Shown here one piece after another: positions 1 through 5,037 of a stretch of DNA of 7,572 nucleotides. The notes below the pieces were generated by a model that was not told the DNA's origin, ran no database searches, and was given only the letters and a program-made list of their open reading frames with translations. Position 1 is the first letter of the stretch. Each line of letters starts with the position of its first letter. The translations under genes were made by a program, and so were the position numbers. Source of the stretch: DASRDE01 sp035652755 (GTDB lineage: Bacteria > Vulcanimicrobiota > Vulcanimicrobiia > Vulcanimicrobiales > Vulcanimicrobiaceae); the NCBI GenBank assembly GCA_035652755.1, contig DASRDE010000184.1:1-7572 (forward strand), given 5' to 3'.

Positions 1-1
1 G

Positions 2-493
2 CGGCTTGGCAAGTACGAAATTGTCTGCACCGAATTTTGCGGAACGCTGCACGGCGACATGCGCAGCGGCACGTCCAACGACAAGGCGTGGATGTACATC
101 GATACGCCCGAACAGTACAAGGCGTGGTACGACGCGACCCAGCGCAAGAACGCGCATGAAAGCAACGCAGTCGCGGTAGCCTCGACGGCGGCTATCAACC
201 TGAGCAGCGGGGACCCGGCCGCCGGCAAGACGCTGTTCGCCCAAAAATGCACGGCGTGCCACGCGCTCGGGCCGTTCGACCAGAAAGTCGTCGGACCGGG
301 CCTCAAGAACGTGCTGCACGATCCCAAGCATCCGGATTTGGTCGACGGCGATGCGGCAACGCCCGACAACGTCGCAAAGATTCTGCAGCACGGCTATACC
401 GGCCCCATGGGCGCGATGCCGAACCAAACGGCGAACGGCTTGAGCGACAAAGACGTCGCCAACCTGGTCGCCTTCCTCAATAGTGAAAAATGA
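2..493 (+). CDS. coxB: Cytochrome c oxidase subunit II with fused cytochrome c domain, 3' part only (caa3 type)
   Basis: This is the C-terminal 163 residues of oxidase subunit II; the N-terminal membrane helices and most of the cupredoxin domain lie before the window. The reading frame is open from base 2. The CuA site is visible as CTEFCGTLHGDM at 26-61, with both Cys ligands, the Glu between them, the His and the Met all present. CuA takes electrons from cytochrome c and passes them to heme a in subunit I. A linker of about 30 residues follows, then a class I cytochrome c domain with the heme-binding CTACH at 248-262 and a probable axial Met in GAMPN (codon 416-418; another Met lies three residues earlier). 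The tethered cytochrome makes this a caa3-type enzyme that carries its own electron donor on the outer face of the membrane. The subunit I gene starts 22 bases downstream, so the two are probably co-transcribed. Identification is firm; only the start is missing. Confidence 0.96.
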   Translation, partial: RLGKYEIVCTEFCGTLHGDMRSGTSNDKAWMYIDTPEQYKAWYDATQRKNAHESNAVAVASTAAINLSSGDPAAGKTLFAQKCTACHALGPFDQKVVGPGLKNVLHDPKHPDLVDGDAATPDNVAKILQHGYTGPMGAMPNQTANGLSDKDVANLVAFLNSEK

Positions 494-501
494 TCGTGAT
501 T

Positions 502-506
502 AAGGA
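502..506 (+). promoter_or_regulatory. Ribosome binding site of coxA
   Basis: AAGGA lies nine bases before the ATG at 516, inside the 22-base gap after the subunit II stop codon. It supports this ATG as the true start of subunit I. Confidence 0.7.
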
Positions 507-515
507 TTCCAAGCA

Positions 516-2192
516 ATGGCAGTAGCAGCGGTACATTCGGGCGGCCTGGCCGATCATATCCATCCCGAACCGCGCGGTTTCGTCCGCAAATACCTCTTTT
601 CGCTCGACCACAAGATCATCGGCATCCAGTATCTGATCACGTGCGCGATCTTCATGATGCTCGCGGGCCTGCTCGCGGAGATGATCCGCGTCCAGTTGAT
701 GAAGGCCAACGGCGGCATCATGACGCCCGACACGTTCAACGCCGTCTTTACGATGCACGGCTCGACGATGGTCTGGTTCGTGATCATCCCGCTGCTGACG
801 GGCGCGTTCGGCAACATCGTCATGCCGGTCCAGATCGGGGCGCGCGACGTCGCCTTTCCTTGGCTGAACATGATCGCGTTCTGGATCTTTCCGGTCGCAG
901 GCTTGATGCTCTACGCTTCGTTCTTGATGGGCGCGCCGGCGGCAGGCTGGACCGAGTATCCGCCGATGTCGCTGCAAGGCCAAGCCGGAACGTCGATGTG
1001 GTGCGCGGCCGTCTTTCTGATCGGCATCGGGTCGACCATGACCGGCATCAACTTCCTGGTGACGATCCTGAAGATGCGCGCGCCGGGCATGACGTTCACG
1101 CGCATGCCGCTGTTCGTCTGGGGACAATTCGTCACCGCGCCGCTGCTGATGATTGCAACGACGGCGCTCGGTGCCGCCCTGGCTGCGCTCTTTATCCAGC
1201 GCGAGTTCGGCGTCGCGTTTTTCGACCCGACCAAAGGCGGCAGCCCGCTGCTCTGGCAGCACATGTTCTGGTTCTACTCGCACCCGGCCGTCTATATCAT
1301 GATCCTGCCCGCATTCGGCATCCTCTCGGAAGTGCTGCCGACGTTCGCGCGCAAACCGATCTTCGGCTACAAAATGATCGCGTTCAGCTCGTGCGCGATC
1401 GCGATCCTGGGCTTTATGGTCTGGGCGCACCACATGTTCACGTCCGGCATGGCGCCGCAGCTGCAGATTCCGTTCATGGTGCTGACCATGACGATCGCCA
1501 TTCCGACGGGCGTAAAGATCTTCTCGTGGACGACGACGCTGTGGGGAGGCGTGCTCCGCTTCAACACCGCGATGCTCTTCGCGGTCGGCTTCCTGGTGCT
1601 GTTTACGCTGGGCGGTATCACCGGCGTCTTCCTTGCGGCCGTTCCGTTCGATCTGCACGCGCACGGCACGTACTTCATCGTCGCCCACTTTCACTACGTG
1701 ATCGCCGGCGGCAGTTTGATGGGCGCGCTTGCGGGCCTGTTCTTCTGGTTCCCGAAGATCACGGGGCGGCTGCTCGACGAGCGCATGGGCAAATGGTCGT
1801 TCTGGCTGTACATGATCGGCATGAACGGCACGTTCTTGCCGATGCACTGGCTGGGCATGTGGGGCATGCCGCGCCGCGTTGCGGTGTACGACCCGCAGTT
1901 CCAAACGTGGAATCAGATCGAGTCGGTCTTCTCGTTCGTGATGACCGCATCGATCCTGCTGGTCTTCGTGAACGTGATCTACAGCATGAAGTTCGGCAAG
2001 CCGTCCGGACCCAATCCGTGGAACGCGCGCACGCTCGAGTGGCAGATTCCCTCGCCGATGCCGTACTACAACTTCAAGCACATCCCGGCGGTTTTGGCGG
2101 CCCCGTACGACTTCGCCGAACCGCTGCCGTACCGCGGTTTGGAAGAGGAACTCACGGATTCCCCGCCGCCGGTTCCGGCCGGACACCATTGA
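516..2192 (+). CDS. coxA: Cytochrome c oxidase subunit I, A2-type heme-copper oxidase
   Basis: This 558-residue protein is the catalytic, roughly twelve-helix subunit that reduces O2 to water and pumps protons across the cytoplasmic membrane. Visible ligands are H81 (in FTMHGSTM) and H393 for the low-spin heme, H391 for the high-spin heme a3 (both in VAHFHYV), and H256, H305 and H306 for CuB. Y260 is the Tyr normally cross-linked to the CuB His. The K-channel Lys is K334 in PTGVKIFSW. D-channel residues D111 and N118 are also present. The CuB loop reads WFYSHPAVYI: the usual GHPEV glutamate is Ala258, and Y254-S255 form the YS pair that defines A2-type oxidases such as Thermus and Rhodothermus caa3. 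G384 stands where most A-type enzymes have the Mg-site Asp (bovine D369), while the adjacent His (H383) is kept. Unlike Thermus, subunits I and III are separate genes. The subunit III start follows seven bases after the stop. Function is near certain. Confidence 0.98.
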   Translation: MAVAAVHSGGLADHIHPEPRGFVRKYLFSLDHKIIGIQYLITCAIFMMLAGLLAEMIRVQLMKANGGIMTPDTFNAVFTMHGSTMVWFVIIPLLTGAFGNIVMPVQIGARDVAFPWLNMIAFWIFPVAGLMLYASFLMGAPAAGWTEYPPMSLQGQAGTSMWCAAVFLIGIGSTMTGINFLVTILKMRAPGMTFTRMPLFVWGQFVTAPLLMIATTALGAALAALFIQREFGVAFFDPTKGGSPLLWQHMFWFYSHPAVYIMILPAFGILSEVLPTFARKPIFGYKMIAFSSCAIAILGFMVWAHHMFTSGMAPQLQIPFMVLTMTIAIPTGVKIFSWTTTLWGGVLRFNTAMLFAVGFLVLFTLGGITGVFLAAVPFDLHAHGTYFIVAHFHYVIAGGSLMGALAGLFFWFPKITGRLLDERMGKWSFWLYMIGMNGTFLPMHWLGMWGMPRRVAVYDPQFQTWNQIESVFSFVMTASILLVFVNVIYSMKFGKPSGPNPWNARTLEWQIPSPMPYYNFKHIPAVLAAPYDFAEPLPYRGLEEELTDSPPPVPAGHH

Positions 2193-2194
2193 GG
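2191..2194 (+). promoter_or_regulatory. Ribosome binding site of coxC, overlapping the coxA stop
   Basis: GAGG begins inside the TGA stop of subunit I and lies five bases before a GTG at 2200. An ATG at 2198 is in the wrong frame and stops after three codons, so the spacing and frame favour GTG as the start of subunit III and suggest coupled translation. Confidence 0.6.
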
Positions 2195-2199
2195 TCGAT

Positions 2200-2817
2200 G
2201 TGGCAGTAGCTAGCGTAACGCACGGCGGGTTCGCCGCTCCCGCGCATGAAGAGGCCGACCAGCTCTATCTGGAGACTCGCGAGCTGCGCGTGCAGGGCTT
2301 CCTGCTTTTTATGGTCAGCGACCTCGTGCTCTTCTCGTCGTTCATCTTCGCCTATCTCTATCTGCGAAGCAGCGGACAGGGATGGCCCCCGCCGGGCGGC
2401 CCGAAGCTCGACTTGGCCTTGGCGGCGCTCAACTCCGGCATTCTGTTCGGGTCGGGCGCGACGATGCACTTCGCGCTGGAGAATTGGAAGCACCGCAACT
2501 TCATGAAGTTCGCGGGCTGGATGGTCACGACGATCGTTTTGGGCATTCTCTTCTTGAGCGGGCAGATCGTCGAATACGTGAAGATCGGCGTCGGCTGGGG
2601 CACGAGCGGCATCTTCGGCGCCGGATTCTTCACGCTGACCGGCATGCACGGATTCCACGTCTTCGCCGGCGTGATTTATTTGACGGTGCTGCTGCTGCAG
2701 GCAACTGCCGGCAAGTACACGTTCGCCAAATACACCGGATTGACGCTCGGGACGCTCTACTGGCACTTCGTCGACGTCATCTGGGTCGTGCTGTTCTCGA
2801 TCTTTTACCTGCTGTAA
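2200..2817 (+). CDS. coxC: Cytochrome c oxidase subunit III (short five-helix form)
   Basis: This 205-residue membrane protein begins at GTG. Subunit III carries no redox cofactor; it packs against subunit I and stabilises proton uptake during turnover. Family landmarks are the first helix with FMVSDLVLFSSFIFAY (about 37-52), GQIVEYVKIG (121-130), the TGMHGFHVFAGVIYL helix (147-161) and the C-terminal YWHFVDVIWVV (187-197). Five hydrophobic segments are expected at about 33-56, 72-92, 106-125, 140-167 and 184-204, so the two N-terminal helices of the long mitochondrial-like form are absent. D41 takes the place of the conserved Glu of the long form (bovine E90); Asp here is also known in short subunits such as CyoC. 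The first dozen residues (MAVASVTHGGFA) closely resemble the start of subunit I (MAVAAVHSGGLA). The next gene starts 11 bases after the stop. Identification is firm. Confidence 0.96.
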   Translation: MAVASVTHGGFAAPAHEEADQLYLETRELRVQGFLLFMVSDLVLFSSFIFAYLYLRSSGQGWPPPGGPKLDLALAALNSGILFGSGATMHFALENWKHRNFMKFAGWMVTTIVLGILFLSGQIVEYVKIGVGWGTSGIFGAGFFTLTGMHGFHVFAGVIYLTVLLLQATAGKYTFAKYTGLTLGTLYWHFVDVIWVVLFSIFYLL

Positions 2818-2821
2818 GGAG
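2816..2821 (+). promoter_or_regulatory. Ribosome binding site of the 71-residue membrane protein gene
   Basis: AAGGAG overlaps the TAA stop of subunit III and lies seven bases before the ATG at 2829. A full-consensus site at this spacing is the main reason for accepting the very short downstream gene. Confidence 0.75.
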
Positions 2822-2828
2822 CGGCGAA

Positions 2829-3044
2829 ATGGATGCAACGCTAGCCCATATAGAACGCGTGCTCGCCTTTGTCGTGGGCCTCATCGTGTTCTTCGTCGCC
2901 GCCATTGCGCTCAAGAACGATTGGGACAGCAAGGGCATCGAGAATCAGGTTTTTAAAGGAATGCTGGCCTTGCTGGCACTGGGCGCGATCTTGGCGATTC
3001 TGGCCAGCGTGAACGCGCTCGCCGGAAAGGGCGTGGAACTCTAA
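2829..3044 (+). CDS. Small two-helix membrane protein, probable oxidase subunit IV
   Basis: This 71-residue protein starts at ATG behind a strong AAGGAG site. It has two predicted membrane helices, about residues 11-28 and 44-64, joined by a short polar loop (KNDWDSKGIENQ), and almost no soluble part. It sits directly after subunit III, where many oxidase operons encode a small accessory subunit (CoxD, CtaF or subunit IV). Established background: the Thermus caa3 oxidase structure contains a two-helix subunit IV of about 66 residues. The equal size, layout and operon place, together with the A2-type subunit I here, lead me to infer the same role. I do not recognise a sequence motif that proves it. 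Its TAA shares one base with the ATG of the next gene, so their translation is probably coupled. Sure of the gene, moderately sure of the role. Confidence 0.8.
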   Translation: MDATLAHIERVLAFVVGLIVFFVAAIALKNDWDSKGIENQVFKGMLALLALGAILAILASVNALAGKGVEL

Positions 3045-3238
3045 TGTACGATCCGGTAGACGAACGCGGGGTTCCGCGCAGCAGGGGCATACCGCGCGCG
3101 GTGATCATCGCCACGATCATCGGCATCCTTGCGATCTTTTGGGTCGGCGAATACACGATTCAATGGGCGGGCTACAGCCACGTCTGGCCCTCGATCAAAT
3201 CGGTTCGCGTTCCGCTCAACGGCAACTACAACCCCTAG
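3044..3238 (+). CDS. Small single-helix membrane protein with subunit IIa-like motif
   Basis: This 64-residue protein begins at an ATG overlapping the previous stop (TAATG). A polar, Arg-containing N-terminus (1-18) precedes one membrane helix at about 18-35, followed by a short outer tail of about 28 residues rich in Trp, Tyr and Asn. By the positive-inside rule the N-terminus should face the cytoplasm. The helix end FWVGEYTIQWA (32-42) resembles FWLGVYAVFFA near the C-terminus of Thermus ba3 oxidase subunit IIa as I recall it, sharing F, W, G, Y and A at the same spacing. Subunit IIa is a one-helix protein that fills the place of a missing subunit II helix in B-type oxidases, so finding a relative in an A2-type operon would be unusual. 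The match is short and could be convergence. Its position as the last gene of the oxidase operon makes an oxidase role likely. Confidence 0.75.
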   Translation: MYDPVDERGVPRSRGIPRAVIIATIIGILAIFWVGEYTIQWAGYSHVWPSIKSVRVPLNGNYNP

Positions 3239-3324
3239 CCGCCTGCAGCGCTCCCGCCGCGTTCTCGGCCCTTTCTCAAGTTCTGACGGGTGCCGTTCTC
3301 GGCGCTGGTTTAAAATGCGGCCAT
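3239..3324 (+). promoter_or_regulatory. Intergenic region with putative promoter of the stress protein gene
   Basis: This 86-base gap is the largest non-coding stretch in the window. TAAAAT at 3311-3316 looks like a -10 box and ends eight bases before the ATG at 3325. Transcription would then start at or just before the start codon, giving a leaderless or nearly leaderless message; no Shine-Dalgarno sequence is seen there. No convincing -35 box stands 17 bases upstream. CGTTCTCGGC occurs twice (3260-3269 and 3294-3303, 34 bases apart) and a related GTTCTGACGG lies between them at 3280-3289, so an operator is possible. No clear rho-independent terminator for the oxidase operon is seen. Confidence 0.4.
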
Positions 3325-3831
3325 ATGAAAGCGGATTTTACGCTGGTTGTTGCGTTCGACGGCTCGGCGGAGGCGCGAAGAGCCTTGCACGTGGCTTTGG
3401 AGTTTGCCGATGCGGTAGGTGCCGGTGCGGACGTGCACGCGGTATCCGTCGTTGACTATATCTCGCTGCCCGGAGGCTTGACGCAAGCGCCGGCGGGCGC
3501 TCCCGATCTTCTTGCGTCGGACGCCGAGGCGGAGTTGCGCGTCGCAGATGAAATTGCGGCCGCGGCCGGACGCCGAATCACGACGCGGCTGCTCCGCGGG
3601 CCGGTGGTAAGCGAAATCCTCAAGTACGCGCAGGGGATCGGCGCGACGCTGATTCTCGTCGGAACGCACGGACGCAAGGGCGTCGCTCGCGCGGTCTTGG
3701 GAAGTACGTGCGAGAGCCTGGTTCGCCGATCCGAAATCCCCGTTCTCACGGTGCGCGCTGCCGCGCAGCCCGACGCGGTTGAGCCGCGATCGGGTGTTGA
3801 CGCTTCGCGCCCGGTCAGGGTCCGCGCTTAG
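3325..3831 (+). CDS. Universal stress protein (UspA family), ATP-binding type
   Basis: This 168-residue, single-domain protein has the Usp fold signature. The first strand and nucleotide-contact Asp appear in LVVAFDGS (7-14). A second strand follows in VHAVSVVDY (37-45). The ATP-binding signature G-2x-G-9x-G-S is intact at 113-127 (GTHGRKGVARAVLGS), and the closing strand is IPVLTV (138-143). Such cytoplasmic proteins usually bind ATP and are induced by starvation, oxygen change or growth arrest; the exact partner is unknown. The ATG at 3325 puts the first strand at the usual distance from the N-terminus. The frame is open further upstream, but that part is shadow of the oxidase gene, and an ATG at 3315 is out of frame. 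About 24 residues after the domain (145-168) look like an unstructured tail. Its place right after the oxidase operon hints at a link to respiratory state, but it seems to have its own promoter. Confidence 0.93.
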   Translation: MKADFTLVVAFDGSAEARRALHVALEFADAVGAGADVHAVSVVDYISLPGGLTQAPAGAPDLLASDAEAELRVADEIAAAAGRRITTRLLRGPVVSEILKYAQGIGATLILVGTHGRKGVARAVLGSTCESLVRRSEIPVLTVRAAAQPDAVEPRSGVDASRPVRVRA

Positions 3832-3859
3832 CGCGCGATTTGCTTTCAGGCGATTTGCC

Positions 3860-4468
3860 GTGCTGCGAAAGACACTGCTTTTTTGCGGGATTCTCGCGGC
3901 GCTGATCTACATCGGCCGAGATCTAGCTGCATGGTTGAGTTATCCGGGCTACGATTTCGCCAATCAGGTGATTAGCGAGCTATCGGCGATCGGCGTGCCG
4001 TCGCGCGGCATCGACGCCGCGTTCGGCTGGGCCTACGGTGTGTTGACGCTGTTGTTCAGCGCCGGGATCTGGCTGTCTGCCCGAACGAGCACGCTGCGGG
4101 CTGCGGCGGTGGTCCTTGCGAGCGCGACGATCTTTGGCGCATTCTGGCCGCCGATGCACATGCGCGGCGTTCCCGCCGGTCCAACCGACACGCTGCACAT
4201 CGTTTGGACGGCGGGGTGGCTGCTGCTCACGCTCCTGGCCATGGGTCTTGCCGGAGCGGCGCTCGGAAGACGTTTTCTGTTCTACACGATCGGCGCGGCC
4301 GCGCTCATGCTCGTCTTCGGCGCTCTGACCGGCTGGCAAGGTGCGCGCCTGGCTGCGAACCTTCCGACTCCCGGTATCGGCATCTTCGAGCGCGTGAGCA
4401 TCGGCGCGTACTTACTTTGGATGGTGATGTTGGCAGTCGAACTGTGGCCCGCAGTGGCGAGCGGTTAG
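3860..4468 (+). CDS. DUF998-family integral membrane protein
   Basis: This is a multi-helix membrane protein of about 202 residues resembling the DUF998 family, whose function is not established. The recognisable part is the region after the first helix, with YPGYDFANQVISELSAIGVP running from about residue 31 of this start, followed by five more hydrophobic segments and conserved-looking Trp, Pro and His in FWPPMHMRG. I chose GTG at 3860 because it puts the first helix (LLFCGILAALIYIG) at the N-terminus, has AGG nine bases upstream, and avoids overlap with the stress protein gene. The same frame is open back to a TTG at 3779 and offers GTG at 3794, which would add an Arg-rich N-terminus overlapping the upstream gene. 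The gap after the stress protein is only 28 bases, so co-transcription is likely. Its stop overlaps the stop of the opposite-strand gene. Confidence 0.82.
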   Translation: MLRKTLLFCGILAALIYIGRDLAAWLSYPGYDFANQVISELSAIGVPSRGIDAAFGWAYGVLTLLFSAGIWLSARTSTLRAAAVVLASATIFGAFWPPMHMRGVPAGPTDTLHIVWTAGWLLLTLLAMGLAGAALGRRFLFYTIGAAALMLVFGALTGWQGARLAANLPTPGIGIFERVSIGAYLLWMVMLAVELWPAVASG

Positions 4469-5037
4469 CGGCGCGGCGCAATCCCGATCGCCAGCAAAGG
4501 AAGCGGTTCGTCCGGGAGCACGCCAGTGGACTTGCCGTCGATCTTGTGGATGCCGCCGTATTCCGAAAACTCGGTCATCGCCGCGAGCGTCAGTTCGGGC
4601 AGCGCCTTTGTTCCGTAGCACTCCCACTCGCAGCACAATCCCCGATCTTCGAACAGCACCGCGACGTAGCCGGCGCTTCCCAAATCGGAGTCCGCGTCGG
4701 GACCGCGGTAGCGAACGTAGCCGTCGACTTGATAGATCGGTTTGCGCGTCTGCAGCATCGCGATCAGCGGTGCGACCATCACGCCGACGAAATAACACGC
4801 GAATGCCAGTGCGCCCAGGCCGAAGATCGGCGAGAGAATCCACAGGTCGTGCGGTTTAGCAACGCGAGCGCGCCAGATGACGCCCCACGTCAGCAGCGCG
4901 AAGAAGATCAATCCCAGCAGCGGTTCGATCGCAATCGCCATCCGGCCGGTCAATCCGCGCCAGACGATATCGCGTTCCCGGTCCGTCCATTGCCGGCGCG
5001 CCAAGTGCGCGCGGCGCCGGATGCTGCGCAGCTTCAT
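4465..5037 (-). CDS. Two-helix membrane protein of unknown function
   Basis: I do not recognise this 190-residue protein. It has a strongly basic N-terminus (residues 1-32, many Arg), two membrane helices at about 36-56 and 66-95, and a soluble C-terminal half of about 95 residues. By the positive-inside rule both ends should be cytoplasmic. The soluble part looks like a small mixed or beta-rich domain (YQVDGYVRYRG, then GYVAVLFEDRG) and contains a cysteine cluster CCEWEC at 135-140, which might be redox-active or metal-binding. The start ATG overlaps the stop of the AidB-like gene in ATGA, with a GGTGGA ribosome site 10-15 bases upstream, so the two are very likely translated from one message. 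Its TAA overlaps the TAG of the DUF998 gene coming from the other strand. The gene is well supported; the function is open. Confidence 0.82.
   Translation of the reverse strand: MKLRSIRRRAHLARRQWTDRERDIVWRGLTGRMAIAIEPLLGLIFFALLTWGVIWRARVAKPHDLWILSPIFGLGALAFACYFVGVMVAPLIAMLQTRKPIYQVDGYVRYRGPDADSDLGSAGYVAVLFEDRGLCCEWECYGTKALPELTLAAMTEFSEYGGIHKIDGKSTGVLPDEPLPLLAIGIAPRR

Noticed and set aside
1276..1296. Ala in place of the channel Glu as evidence of an inactive oxidase
   Set aside because: The YS pair beside it is the known A2-type replacement, and all heme and copper ligands and the cross-linking Tyr are present.
477..2189. 570-codon open frame antisense to subunit I
   Set aside because: It mirrors the subunit I gene in a GC-rich codon pattern; the product is dominated by Arg, His, Asp, Glu and Gln, has no recognisable domain and no plausible start signal. 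Its length is an artefact of rare stop codons on the opposite strand.
641..2209. 522-codon open frame in another forward frame of subunit I
   Set aside because: Composition is extremely rich in Arg, Asp and His with no family features, and it lies entirely inside a gene whose every ligand is intact.
3246..3307. Inverted repeat CAGCGC / GCGCTG in the gap after the oxidase operon
   Set aside because: Six-base arms separated by about 50 bases are expected by chance at this base composition, and no T-run follows.
3823..3835. CGCGC-TTA-GCGCG hairpin over the stress protein stop codon as a terminator
   Set aside because: Only a five-pair stem with a three-base loop, and the following bases are not a proper T-run. 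It may be chance in GC-rich DNA.
3779..3859. Longer N-terminus for the DUF998 protein from TTG 3779 or GTG 3794
   Set aside because: It would overlap the stress protein gene and add an Arg-rich stretch before the first helix. GTG 3860 fits the helix position and has an AGG upstream. The longer form is not excluded.
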